Source: Flavobacterium okayamense (lineage in GTDB: Bacteria > Bacteroidota > Bacteroidia > Flavobacteriales > Flavobacteriaceae). Taken from it: a stretch of 64,000 nt of DNA. Made by a program: the position numbers and the translations under genes. Below, piece by piece: positions 54,225 to 61,923 of the stretch. The stretch spans positions 1,116,001 to 1,180,000 of the forward strand of contig NZ_AP024749.1 of assembly GCF_019702945.1 (NCBI RefSeq), in the 5' to 3' direction. Under the pieces are notes generated by a model. The model was not told the DNA's origin. It made no database searches and saw nothing but the letters and a program-made list of their open reading frames with translations. How positions within the stretch are numbered: position 1 is the stretch's first letter; each line of letters opens with the position of its first letter.

Positions 54225-55550
54225 ATGAACATTTCAAGAGAGCAGGTTGATGCATTGAATGCAGTAGTAACAGTTGCAATTTCTAAAAAGGATTATGCTG
54301 ATAATGTAGAAAAAGTATTAGCAGATTATAGAAAAAATGCTAATATTCCAGGTTTTAGAAAAGGTCAAGTTCCTATGAGCTTAATTCAAAAACAATACGG
54401 AAAAGCGGTTTTAGTAGATGAGGTAAACAAATTATTACAAACGTCTTTAAACGATTACTTAGTAGAAGAGAAATTAGATATTTTAGGAAATCCTCTTCCA
54501 AAAATTACAGAAGATTTTAACTGGGATAAAGACGATTTTACTTTCGAATTTGAATTAGGTTTAGCTCCCGAATTTTCAGTTGATTTAGCAGCTAAAAGTA
54601 AAGTAACTAAATTTGAAATCGAAGCTGATGATAAAATGTTAAACGAACAAGTTGAGCGTATTCAAAAGCAATATGGTAAAATGATTCCTCAAGATAAAGT
54701 TTCTGAAGATGATAATATTCGTGGAACTTTTACAAATGAAGAAAAAGGAATTAACAATTCAACTGTAATTACTTTAGATATTTTTAACGACAAAAAAGTT
54801 GCAAAGAAATTTATCGGAAAAAAAGTAGGGGATGTTGTATCTTTAGATACAAAAGGTTTATTTGATGATGATCACAAGTTAATGGATTATTTGAAAGTAG
54901 ATCACGATGATGTTCACGGATTAGATGTCGAAGTTGCTTTCACGATTGAAGAAATTAATGCAATTGAAAAAGCTGAATTGAATCAAGAATTATTTGACAA
55001 GTTGTTTGGTGAAGGTGTTGTAACTTCAATTGATGAGGTTAAAGCTAAAATCAAAGAAGATGCTGAAGCACAATTTGCACAACAAGCGGATCAAAAATTC
55101 TTAAATGATGTAATCGAAAATTTAATCGAAAACACAAAATTTGAATTACCTGCAACTTTTTTAAAGAAATGGATTCAAAATGTAGGTGAAAATCCATTAT
55201 CTATTGAGCAAGCGGAAGAAGAATATGCAAAATCTGAAAAAGGATTACGTTACCAGTTAATTGAAAATAAAATAATTGCTGATAATAATTTACAAATTCA
55301 ATTTGAGGATTTAAAATCGCATACAGCTGAATTAATCAAAAAGCAAATGGCTCAATTTGGTCAATTAAACCCTTCTGATGAAGAAGTGGAAGGAATTGTT
55401 GCTAGAGTACTTTCTAATCAAGAAGAAGTGAAACGCTTATCGGAGCAAGTTATGAGCGAGAAAATGTTAGACTTGTTTAAAGAGAAAGTAAACGCTAAAG
55501 TAAAAAAAGTAAACTACCAAGAGTTTATTAAAGAAATGTACGGAGAATAA
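54225..55550 (+). CDS. tig: Trigger factor chaperone
   Basis: 441 aa, typical trigger factor size. The ribosome-binding signature is GFRKGQVPMSLIQKQYG near 44-60 (F-R-K in NIPGFRKGQVP). A PPIase-like middle region (about 150-240) has lost the usual FKBP sequence, as is normal in Bacteroidota, and the SurA-like C-terminal helices run about 260-441. It binds the ribosome exit tunnel and shields nascent chains. It is followed by clpP and clpX, the classic tig-clpP-clpX order. Confidence 0.93.
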   Translation: MNISREQVDALNAVVTVAISKKDYADNVEKVLADYRKNANIPGFRKGQVPMSLIQKQYGKAVLVDEVNKLLQTSLNDYLVEEKLDILGNPLPKITEDFNWDKDDFTFEFELGLAPEFSVDLAAKSKVTKFEIEADDKMLNEQVERIQKQYGKMIPQDKVSEDDNIRGTFTNEEKGINNSTVITLDIFNDKKVAKKFIGKKVGDVVSLDTKGLFDDDHKLMDYLKVDHDDVHGLDVEVAFTIEEINAIEKAELNQELFDKLFGEGVVTSIDEVKAKIKEDAEAQFAQQADQKFLNDVIENLIENTKFELPATFLKKWIQNVGENPLSIEQAEEEYAKSEKGLRYQLIENKIIADNNLQIQFEDLKSHTAELIKKQMAQFGQLNPSDEEVEGIVARVLSNQEEVKRLSEQVMSEKMLDLFKEKVNAKVKKVNYQEFIKEMYGE

Positions 55551-55568
55551 ATTTTCGTAAAAAATAAT

Positions 55569-55576
55569 TATCTTTG
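55569..55576 (+). promoter_or_regulatory. Possible promoter -7 box TATCTTTG for clpP
   Basis: TATCTTTG fits the consensus 58 bases before the clpP ATG at 55634. The hairpin at 55577-55608 follows at once, so transcription from here would start inside that hairpin. Confidence 0.5.
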
Positions 55577-55608
55577 AACGTCAAACTTTTTGGTTTGGCG
55601 TTTTTAGT
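55577..55608 (+). terminator. Hairpin terminator after tig
   Basis: AACGTCAAAC and GTTTGGCGTT pair (one G-U) around TTTTTG, followed by TTTTTAG. It lies 26 bases after the tig stop and before clpP. The T-tract is short, so it may be partial. Confidence 0.65.
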
Positions 55609-55633
55609 TTTAATCCTAATAATCAATTACGAT

Positions 55634-56308
55634 ATGAATTTTGGTAAAGAATTTCAAAAGTATGCAACTAAGCATCATAAAATAAACAGTTTATATTACG
55701 ATAAAATTGTTAGTCAAGTTACTCCTCCAGTTGGTATGACTCCATATATTATGGAAGAACGTCAATTGAATGTGACGCAATTAGATGTTTTTTCTCGTTT
55801 AATGATGGACAGAATTATTTTTTTAGGAACGGGAATAGATGACCAAATTGCTAATATTGTTCAGGCTCAGTTATTATTCTTGGAAAGTTTAGACGCCTCA
55901 AAAGATATTCAAATTTATGTGAATTCCCCAGGTGGTGGAGTTTATGCTGGTTTAGGGATATATGACACTATGCAGTTCATTAAACCTGATGTTGCAACTA
56001 TTTGTACAGGTATGGCGGCTTCAATGGGAGCAGTTTTATTATGTGCTGGAGCTGCTGGGAAAAGAAGTGCTTTACCACATTCAAGGGTTATGATTCATCA
56101 ACCTTTAGGTGGTGCTTCAGGTCAAGCCTCAGATATCGAAATTACAGCTCGTGAGATTTTAAAATTAAAAGGAGAGTTGTATGAAATTATCGCAAAACAT
56201 TCAGGACAGCCTATTGATAAAGTTCACGACGATAGTGATAGAGATTACTGGATGATCGCAAGTGAAGCGAAAGAATATGGAATGATTGATGAAGTTTTAA
56301 CAAGATAA
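55634..56308 (+). CDS. clpP: ATP-dependent Clp protease proteolytic subunit
   Basis: 224 aa from the ATG at 55634; an upstream TTG at 55574 would put the terminator hairpin and promoter box inside the gene. Catalytic Ser130 sits in GMAASMGAVLL and His155 in RVMIHQPLGG, with the third residue in the DSDRDYWM stretch. YVNSPGGGVYAGLGIYDTMQ precedes the active site. ClpP forms a 14-mer chamber with ClpX or ClpA feeding it unfolded substrates. A propeptide of about 25-30 residues is likely. clpX follows, separated by a heptamer hairpin element. Confidence 0.95.
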   Translation: MNFGKEFQKYATKHHKINSLYYDKIVSQVTPPVGMTPYIMEERQLNVTQLDVFSRLMMDRIIFLGTGIDDQIANIVQAQLLFLESLDASKDIQIYVNSPGGGVYAGLGIYDTMQFIKPDVATICTGMAASMGAVLLCAGAAGKRSALPHSRVMIHQPLGGASGQASDIEITAREILKLKGELYEIIAKHSGQPIDKVHDDSDRDYWMIASEAKEYGMIDEVLTR

Positions 56309-56316
56309 ATTATAAA

Positions 56317-56379
56317 AGTGATTAGTGTTAGTAAAAATTGAAGAACTAATTACTAATTGCTAATTGCTAATTGCTAAAA
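56317..56379 (+). repeat. Heptamer array arranged as a hairpin between clpP and clpX
   Basis: 56345-56379 reads as ACTAATT, ACTAATT, GCTAATT, GCTAATT, GCTAAAA. The upstream stretch AGTGATTAGTGTTAGT (56317-56332) is complementary to its first half, giving a stem of about 16 bp with one bulge around a 12-base loop. The array ends just before the clpX ATG. Confidence 0.8.
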
Positions 56380-56381
56380 TA

Positions 56382-57617
56382 ATGGCTAAAGAAGAAATAT
56401 TAGAATGCTCGTTTTGTGGTAGGAAAAAGCCAGAAACTAATTTATTAATTGCAGGTATCAATGCGCATATTTGTGATCGTTGTATTGAGCAAGCTCACGG
56501 AATTGTTTTAGAAGAATTAAAACAAAGCGGAAAAAGTGAATTACTTGCTGATTTAATTTTGCTTAAACCTAAAGAAATAAAATCTTTCTTGGATGAATAT
56601 GTGATTGGTCAAGAAGAAACGAAGAAAGTAATGAGTGTGGCTGTTTACAATCATTACAAGCGTTTAATGCAAAAGCAACTTGAAGATGAAGTAGAGATTG
56701 AAAAAAGTAACATCATCATGGTTGGACAAACAGGTACAGGAAAAACCTTGATAGCAAAAACTATTGCTAAAATGTTAAATGTGCCTTTGGCTATCGTTGA
56801 TGCAACGGTTTTAACGGAGGCTGGTTATGTTGGGGAAGATGTTGAAAGTATTTTAACGCGTCTACTTCAAGCAGCTGATTATGATGTTTCTAAAGCTGAA
56901 AGAGGAATTGTATTTATTGATGAAATTGATAAAATTGCTCGTAAAAGTGATAATCCTTCAATAACTAGAGATGTATCTGGTGAAGGAGTACAACAAGCTT
57001 TATTGAAATTGTTAGAAGGTACTGTTGTAAATGTTCCGCCAAAAGGAGGAAGAAAACATCCGGATCAGAAATTTGTTGAGGTTAATACTCAAAATATATT
57101 ATTTATTGCTGGTGGAGCCTTTGATGGTATTGAAAGAATTATTTCAAGAAGATTAAATCGTCAGGCTATTGGTTTCGACTCTCTTAAAAATGGAGATGTA
57201 ATTGATAAAGATAATTTAGTTAAATATGTAATACCAAAAGACTTAAAAGATTTTGGTTTAATACCTGAAATTATTGGTCGTTTACCAGTTCTAACTCACA
57301 TGAATCCTTTAGATGCTAAAACATTGCGTGCTATTTTAACAGAACCTAAAAATGCTTTAGTAAAACAATATAAAAAACTGTTTAAAATGGACGATGTAGA
57401 GTTGGATTTTGAAGAAGAAGCATTAGAGTTCATAGTAGATAAAGCAATGGAGTATAAATTAGGTGCTCGTGGATTACGTTCACTTTGTGAAGCTATTTTA
57501 ACTGATGCGATGTTTGAAATGCCAAGCTCTTCAGAAGAACATTTAAGTGTTACTAAAGATTTTGCAGAACAAAGTTTAAATAAAAATTTATTGCAGCGTT
57601 TAAAGTCTGCATCATAA
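56382..57617 (+). CDS. clpX: ATP-dependent Clp protease ATP-binding subunit ClpX
   Basis: 411 aa from the ATG at 56382; the TTG at 56364 lies inside the heptamer array and is rejected. The zinc-binding domain has Cys9, Cys12, Cys31 and Cys34. Walker A is VGQTGTGKT near 112-120, Walker B is [12 protein letters not shown] near 173-184, sensor/Arg-finger regions follow ([25 protein letters not shown]), and the ClpP-docking IGF loop is RQAIGFDS near 258-265. ClpX unfolds tagged proteins and feeds ClpP. Confidence 0.97.
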   Translation: MAKEEILECSFCGRKKPETNLLIAGINAHICDRCIEQAHGIVLEELKQSGKSELLADLILLKPKEIKSFLDEYVIGQEETKKVMSVAVYNHYKRLMQKQLEDEVEIEKSNIIMVGQTGTGKTLIAKTIAKMLNVPLAIVDATVLTEAGYVGEDVESILTRLLQAADYDVSKAERGIVFIDEIDKIARKSDNPSITRDVSGEGVQQALLKLLEGTVVNVPPKGGRKHPDQKFVEVNTQNILFIAGGAFDGIERIISRRLNRQAIGFDSLKNGDVIDKDNLVKYVIPKDLKDFGLIPEIIGRLPVLTHMNPLDAKTLRAILTEPKNALVKQYKKLFKMDDVELDFEEEALEFIVDKAMEYKLGARGLRSLCEAILTDAMFEMPSSSEEHLSVTKDFAEQSLNKNLLQRLKSAS

Positions 57618-57618
57618 A

Positions 57619-57649
57619 TAAAAAAAGCGACCATTTGGTCGCTTTTTTT
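57619..57649. terminator. Bidirectional terminator between clpX and metK
   Basis: A7-GCGACCA, TTT-type loop, TGGTCGC-T7. It sits between convergent clpX and metK and can end both transcripts. Confidence 0.93.
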
Positions 57650-57653
57650 ATGC

Positions 57654-58904
57654 TTATAAATTAAATGCTGATTTTACTTTGTCAACATAATCAAGTTTTT
57701 CCCAAGTAAACAATTCAACAGTTACAGTTTTTTCATTTCCTCCTGGAGCATTAAAAGTTTTAGTAACAACCTCTGGTGTTCTTCCCATATGTCCATAAGC
57801 AGCAGTTTCACTATAAATAGGATTACGAAGTTTTAAACGTTGTTCAATAAAGTATGGGCGCATATCAAAAAGGTTTTCCACAACCTTACTGATTTCACCA
57901 TCAGTCATATTGACTTTAGCTGTTCCATATGTGTTAACGTTTATAGATGTTGGTTCTGCAACACCAATTGCATAAGAAACTTGTACTAATATTTCATCTG
58001 CTAAACCAGCAGCAACTAAGTTTTTAGCAATATGTCGAGTTGCATATGCGGCAGAACGATCAACTTTACTAGGGTCTTTTCCGGAAAAAGCTCCTCCACC
58101 ATGAGCACCTTTTCCACCATAAGTGTCAACAATAATTTTTCTTCCTGTTAATCCAGTGTCTCCGTGAGGTCCGCCGATTACGAATTTACCTGTAGGATTG
58201 ATGTGGTATTTAATAGCATCATTGAATAAATGAGCATATTGAGGATTTTTAGCAATCACTCTAGGAATTAAAACCTCAATAATATCTTTTTTAATCTTAG
58301 CTAACATTTTTGGTTCATCAGCAAAATCATCATGTTGTGTAGAAACTACTATAGCATCAATACGAACAGGCTTATTGTCATCAGAATATTCTAACGTAAC
58401 TTGAGATTTAGCATCTGGGCGTAAATATGTAATTTCAGAATTTTCTCTTCTTAATGCTGCTAATTCTTGTAAAATTTGATGTGAAAGTTTTAATGCTAAA
58501 GGCATAAACTCTTCTGTTTCGTTAGTCGCATAACCAAACATCATTCCTTGATCACCAGCACCTTGTTCTTCTTTACTAGCTCTATCAACACCTTGATTTA
58601 TGTCTTGAGATTGTTCGTGTATAGCTGAAAGAACGCCACAAGAATTTGCTTCAAACATATACTCACTTTTTGTATATCCAATTTTTTGAATAACATCACG
58701 AGCTATTTGTTGAACATCTAAATATGTGTTTGATTTTACCTCTCCGGCTAAAATAACCTGACCGGTAGTAACTAACGTTTCACAAGCAACTTTAGATTCT
58801 GGGTCAAAAGCTAAAAAGTTATCAATTAAAGCATCTGAAATTTGATCGGCAACTTTGTCTGGGTGCCCTTCGCTAACAGATTCTGACGTAAATAAATAAG
58901 CCAT
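57654..58904 (-). CDS. metK: S-adenosylmethionine synthetase
   Basis: 416 aa. It makes S-adenosylmethionine from methionine and ATP. Motifs: [19 protein letters not shown] near 7-25, [15 protein letters not shown] near 116-130, and [19 protein letters not shown] near 269-287, all complete. The C-terminus is longer than E. coli MetK by about 30 residues, as usual in this phylum. It lies convergent with clpX, and its leader carries a SAM-II-like aptamer, which would shut metK off when SAM is abundant. It is divergent from the metY-metX-thrA operon. Confidence 0.97.
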   Translation of the reverse strand: MAYLFTSESVSEGHPDKVADQISDALIDNFLAFDPESKVACETLVTTGQVILAGEVKSNTYLDVQQIARDVIQKIGYTKSEYMFEANSCGVLSAIHEQSQDINQGVDRASKEEQGAGDQGMMFGYATNETEEFMPLALKLSHQILQELAALRRENSEITYLRPDAKSQVTLEYSDDNKPVRIDAIVVSTQHDDFADEPKMLAKIKKDIIEVLIPRVIAKNPQYAHLFNDAIKYHINPTGKFVIGGPHGDTGLTGRKIIVDTYGGKGAHGGGAFSGKDPSKVDRSAAYATRHIAKNLVAAGLADEILVQVSYAIGVAEPTSINVNTYGTAKVNMTDGEISKVVENLFDMRPYFIEQRLKLRNPIYSETAAYGHMGRTPEVVTKTFNAPGGNEKTVTVELFTWEKLDYVDKVKSAFNL

Positions 58905-58931
58905 AATTCTTTGTTTTTTTATTAATTAAGC

Positions 58932-59024
58932 GAGGAAAATATTGCAAGACGTGCGTAAAGAAGTAGTTTTTACTGCTTTAGCATTTTTTAATGAGGTTGC
59001 AATCAGTTCAAATTTTTCCTCTAA
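58932..59024 (-). promoter_or_regulatory. SAM-II-like riboswitch in metK leader
   Basis: Read on the minus strand, GAGG (59021-59018), a loop with ATTTGAACTGATTGCAA, CCTC (58996-58993), then ATTAAAAAATGCTAAAGCAG (to about 58973). This matches the SAM-II layout: short P1, an L1 with AUUUG...UUGCAA, then a UUAAA...GCUAAAG 3' strand forming the pseudoknot (ACUG in L1 can pair with CAGU at the 3' end). Just downstream, ATTTTCCTC (58940-58932) is complementary to GAGGAAAAAT, giving a longer competing helix. SAM-II aptamers are known from Bacteroidota as well as alphaproteobacteria. Recognised by eye, not by a covariance search. Confidence 0.75.
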
Positions 59025-59035
59025 ATATTTCGGTG

Positions 59036-59066
59036 CAAATTTATGAAATCAATTTTTAATGACAAA
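59036..59066 (-). promoter_or_regulatory. Promoter TTTG-N19-TAAATTTG for metK
   Basis: On the minus strand TTTG (59066-59063), 19 bases, then TAAATTTG (59043-59036): a full consensus match. Transcription should begin about 10 bases before the riboswitch P1. Confidence 0.8.
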
Positions 59067-59226
59067 CATAAAAGGGAGTTAAAAATTAAATTTTAGTAAT
59101 TAATCGTTTTTTAGTTTATTTTAAAGATAAAGTTAATTAAAAAAGATTTTATTTCTATTTAAGGTTTTTTAAAAAGTAAAATTTAGAAAATTAGACTAAT
59201 AATTTTTATATTTTAGAAATTAATTC
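59067..59226. other. AT-rich spacer between divergent metK and metY promoters
   Basis: About 160 bases, nearly all A and T, between the two divergent promoter regions. I see no ORF, hairpin or clear operator; it could hold UP-like elements. Confidence 0.6.
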
Positions 59227-59234
59227 TAATTTTG
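59227..59234 (+). promoter_or_regulatory. Promoter -7 box TAATTTTG for the metY leader
   Basis: TAATTTTG fits TAnnTTTG, 20 bases before the ATG of the Met-rich leader peptide, implying a 5' leader of about 14 bases. Confidence 0.65.
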
Positions 59235-59254
59235 TCCTGAAAATAAAAAGTAAA

Positions 59255-59326
59255 ATGAAAACTACAATGTGCAATATGTGTATGATGATGTGGAACTTTC
59301 CGCAGAGGTACTTTATTGCTTATTGA
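59255..59326 (+). CDS. Met-rich leader peptide (23 codons), attenuator of metY
   Basis: ATG-initiated ORF of 23 codons and TGA stop, too short for ordinary gene calling. Met occurs at codons 1, 5, 8, 10, 11 and 12 and Cys at 6 and 9; TTMCNMCMMMW is the core. Codons 16-18 contain GCAGAGG (59302-59308), which is identical to the 3' arm of the terminator downstream (59369-59375) and complementary to its 5' arm. Ribosomes stalled at the Met codons would leave GCAGAGG free to form an antiterminator. Ribosomes reaching the stop would cover it and let the terminator fold. This is the classic amino-acid leader layout, here placed before a methionine-pathway gene. Confidence 0.82.
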   Translation: MKTTMCNMCMMMWNFPQRYFIAY

Positions 59327-59357
59327 TAACCAAATCTACCAAAAAGTATATAGTGAG

Positions 59358-59383
59358 CCTCTGCAATTGCAGAGGTTTTTTTT
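59358..59383 (+). terminator. Attenuator terminator of the metY operon
   Basis: CCTCTGC, loop AATT, GCAGAGG followed by T8: a perfect 7-bp GC-rich stem in an AT-rich region. It lies 31 bases after the leader stop and 126 bases before metY with no other gene to terminate. The 5' arm can instead pair with 59302-59308 inside the leader. Confidence 0.92.
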
Positions 59384-59399
59384 GTAATCTAATTTAATA

Positions 59400-59447
59400 A
59401 TGATGAAAGCGTATTTACCAAGACGATGTTGTCGAATGTGTAGCTGA
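59400..59447 (+). CDS. Cys/Arg-rich upstream ORF (15 codons) before metY
   Basis: An ATG-ATG start at 59400 gives MMKAYLPRRCCRMCS and a TGA stop: three Cys, three Arg and an internal Met in the last eight residues. It lies between the attenuator terminator and metY, so it is transcribed only if the terminator is passed. The residue bias and position suggest a second regulatory uORF sensing Cys-tRNA. Cys-rich uORFs that act as cysteine-responsive attenuators are known in mycobacteria; the link here is inference. 62 bases separate it from the metY ATG. Confidence 0.6.
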   Translation: MMKAYLPRRCCRMCS

Positions 59448-59509
59448 ATCAAACTCAGTAAAATCTAAAACATTTAATAATACAACAACATCAAAAAATA
59501 AAAAATATC

Positions 59510-60802
59510 ATGAGTACAAATAAATTTGCAACAAACGCTTTACACGCAGGACACGACACAACTAAAAACGCTGGAACGAGAGCCGTTCCAATTTACCAAA
59601 CTACATCCTACGTTTTCAATAATTCAGACCACGCAGCCAATCTTTTTGGTTTAGCCGAAGCCGGTTTTATTTACACAAGATTAAATAATCCAACAAATGA
59701 TATCTTAGAACAACGTTTAGCCAAACTAGAAGGCGGAATCGGAGCTGTTGTAACCGCTTCAGGAACAGCAGCAATCTCAACTGCTTTATTAACCTTGTTG
59801 AAAGCTGGCGACCATATCGTAGCTTCCAATAGTTTATATGGTGGAACTTATAATTTGTTAAACGTGACTTTGCCAAGATTAGGCATTACGACAACATTCG
59901 TAGATCCATCAAATCCTGTGAATTTCTTAAACGCAGCAAAAGAAAATACAAGAGTTTTCTTCGCAGAAAGTTTAGGAAATCCAAAATTAGATGTACTCGA
60001 TTTAAAAGCCATTTCAAAAGCAGCACAAACCTACAAAGTGCCTTTTATTGTGGATAATACAGTGGCAACACCCTTTTTGCTTAGCCCAATCGAACACGGA
60101 GCCAACATTGTAATTCATTCGCTAACCAAATACATCGGTGGAAACGGAACTTCTCTTGGAGGCGTTATCATTGATGCAGGAAATTTCGATTGGAGCAACG
60201 GAAAATTTCCAGAATTCACAGAACCTTCAGCTGGTTATCACGGATTAAAATATTACGAAGTGTTAGGTGCTGCATCTTTCATTGCAAAAGTAAGAATCGA
60301 AGGGTTGCGCGATTTAGGTGCTTCTTTGAGTCCATTCAACGCATTTCAAATTATTCAAGGTTTGGAAACTTTAGCCATTCGAATCAAAAAACACAGTGAA
60401 AATGCTTTAGAATTAGCAAAATGGTTACAAAAACGTCAAGAAGTGGCATGGGTAAATTATCCTGGATTGATTTCGTCAAAATATTATGATTTAGCTCAAG
60501 AATATTTACCGGAAGGACAAAGCGGCATCGTAACTTTTGGATTAAAAGGCGGTTATGAAGCCGCTAAAAAAGTAGCCGATGAAACCCAATTTTTCTCATT
60601 ACTGGCGAATATTGGTGATACAAAATCATTAATTATTCATCCAGCAAGTACAACGCACCAACAATTATCAGAAGAGCAACAAATCACAACTGGAGTAACG
60701 AAAGATTTAATTCGTTTGTCGGTTGGATTAGAAGATATTGAAGATTTGAAAGCCGATTTACAAAGTGTTTTCGAAAAATTGCCAGTTCAAAATTTAGTTT
60801 AG
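59510..60802 (+). CDS. metY: O-acetylhomoserine sulfhydrylase (aminocarboxypropyltransferase)
   Basis: 430 aa, the length of the MetY/Met17 group and longer than cystathionine gamma-synthases (about 380-400). It joins O-acetylhomoserine with sulfide to give homocysteine. PLP-binding Lys207 lies in HSLTKYIGGNG, Asp182 in FIVDNTVATPF, and the phosphate-binding ASGTAAIS lies near 83-90. TRLNNPTNDILEQRLAKLEGG near 56-76 is the family N-terminal motif. It is the first structural gene behind the Met/Cys leader region and is followed by metX and thrA, which supply O-acetylhomoserine. Confidence 0.95.
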   Translation: MSTNKFATNALHAGHDTTKNAGTRAVPIYQTTSYVFNNSDHAANLFGLAEAGFIYTRLNNPTNDILEQRLAKLEGGIGAVVTASGTAAISTALLTLLKAGDHIVASNSLYGGTYNLLNVTLPRLGITTTFVDPSNPVNFLNAAKENTRVFFAESLGNPKLDVLDLKAISKAAQTYKVPFIVDNTVATPFLLSPIEHGANIVIHSLTKYIGGNGTSLGGVIIDAGNFDWSNGKFPEFTEPSAGYHGLKYYEVLGAASFIAKVRIEGLRDLGASLSPFNAFQIIQGLETLAIRIKKHSENALELAKWLQKRQEVAWVNYPGLISSKYYDLAQEYLPEGQSGIVTFGLKGGYEAAKKVADETQFFSLLANIGDTKSLIIHPASTTHQQLSEEQQITTGVTKDLIRLSVGLEDIEDLKADLQSVFEKLPVQNLV

Positions 60803-60829
60803 GTTTTTGTTTGTTTGAAGGCTACCGAT

Positions 60830-60858
60830 AGACCTACCTAAAGGCAGTCTTTTTTTTT
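60830..60858 (+). terminator. Weak terminator-like hairpin between metY and metX
   Basis: AGAC...GTCT ends with CCT/AGG inside, interrupted by mismatches, then T9. It could reduce readthrough from metY into metX. Confidence 0.4.
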
Positions 60859-60866
60859 AAAGAAAG

Positions 60867-61832
60867 ATGAGTACAATTCAAAAAATAGTGTTCCAAAATG
60901 TTCTATTGCAAAATGGAGTAGTGCAATCCAAAGTGATTTTGTCCTATCAATTGTTTGGACAAGCGATTGGTTCAGCGCCTTTGGTGATAGTGAATCATGC
61001 TTTGACCGGAAATTCGCAAGTTCTGGGTGAAAACGGTTGGTGGAAATCGTTAATTGATGATGATAAAATTATCGATACAAAAAAATACGCAGTTTTGGCT
61101 TTCAATATTCCTGGAAACGGCTATCAAGATGAAGAAAATTTAATTGAAAATTATCAAGATTTTACTACTTACGATATTGCTAGTTTATTTTGGAAAGGAA
61201 TTGATTCGTTCAAAGTAAATCAAGTTTTTGCAGTGATTGGCGGAAGTTTAGGTGGAGCAATTGCTTGGGAAATGGCGGCTATTCGACCAAAAGCGATTGC
61301 GAATTTAATTCCGGTTGCGACAAATTGGAAAGCTTCTGATTGGTTGATTGGAAATGTATTAATTCAAGATTTAATTCTGAATAATTCCAAAAATCCAATT
61401 CATGATGCTAGAATTCAAGCCATGTTATTGTATCGAACACCCGAATCATTGCAAGAAAAATTCCAGACCAAATTGCAAAATTCAGATGGATTGTTTCAAG
61501 TGGAAAGTTGGTTGTTGCATCATGGCGAAAAATTGCAAAATCGATTCCAACTTTCGGCATACAAACTCATGAATCATTTATTGAAAACTACGGATATTTT
61601 TAAAAACAATAATAAATCGGAAGTCATCAAAAGCATCTCATCAAACATTCATCTCATCAGCGTAGATACCGATTACTTTTTTACGGCAAACGAAATCAAA
61701 ATAACTTTTCAAGAAGTCAAAAACTACAATAACAATGCATTTTATCACGAAATCAAATCCATTCACGGACACGATGCTTTCTTGATAGAATTTAAACAAC
61801 TAAACAACATACTAAAACCTATATTTAATTAA
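60867..61832 (+). CDS. metX: Homoserine O-acetyltransferase (alpha/beta hydrolase type)
   Basis: 321 aa, somewhat shorter than typical MetX (about 350-380). VNHALTGNSQV near 42-52 forms the oxyanion region; the nucleophile is Ser127 in VIGGSLGGAIAWEMA; Asp and His of the triad are in ISVDTDYFFT and IHGHDAFLIE near the end. It activates homoserine with acetyl-CoA to form the substrate of MetY next to it. The shorter length and absence of a lid insertion are typical of Bacteroidota copies, which in some relatives are fused to aspartokinase. Here the genes are separate but adjacent. Confidence 0.88.
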   Translation: MSTIQKIVFQNVLLQNGVVQSKVILSYQLFGQAIGSAPLVIVNHALTGNSQVLGENGWWKSLIDDDKIIDTKKYAVLAFNIPGNGYQDEENLIENYQDFTTYDIASLFWKGIDSFKVNQVFAVIGGSLGGAIAWEMAAIRPKAIANLIPVATNWKASDWLIGNVLIQDLILNNSKNPIHDARIQAMLLYRTPESLQEKFQTKLQNSDGLFQVESWLLHHGEKLQNRFQLSAYKLMNHLLKTTDIFKNNNKSEVIKSISSNIHLISVDTDYFFTANEIKITFQEVKNYNNNAFYHEIKSIHGHDAFLIEFKQLNNILKPIFN

Positions 61833-61833
61833 G

Positions 61834-61905
61834 ATGAAATCGCTCACTAAACTTTTTGCGAAAGCAAAGTCCAATAAAAAAAGCGATACCATTTTTTACC
61901 ACTGA
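61834..61905 (+). CDS. Possible 23-codon small ORF between metX and thrA
   Basis: ATG 1 base after the metX stop (TAAG ATG), ending TGA at 61903-61905. It is Lys/Ser/Thr-rich with no run of Thr, Met, Ile or Lys codons that would make it an attenuation leader, and no terminator follows. It may be a remnant or translated spacer; I do not recognise it. Confidence 0.25.
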   Translation: MKSLTKLFAKAKSNKKSDTIFYH

Positions 61906-61923
61906 AAAATAAAATCTAAAAAA

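Noticed and set aside
56364..56381. TTG start for clpX
   Set aside because: It falls in the heptamer array; the ATG at 56382 gives the normal ClpX N-terminus.
58932..59024. SAM-I (S-box) or other SAM riboswitch class
   Set aside because: The S-box core and four-way junction sequences are absent; the short P1 plus pseudoknot pattern fits SAM-II.
61834..61905. Small ORF before thrA as a threonine attenuation leader
   Set aside because: It has no clustered Thr/Ile codons and no terminator hairpin follows before thrA.
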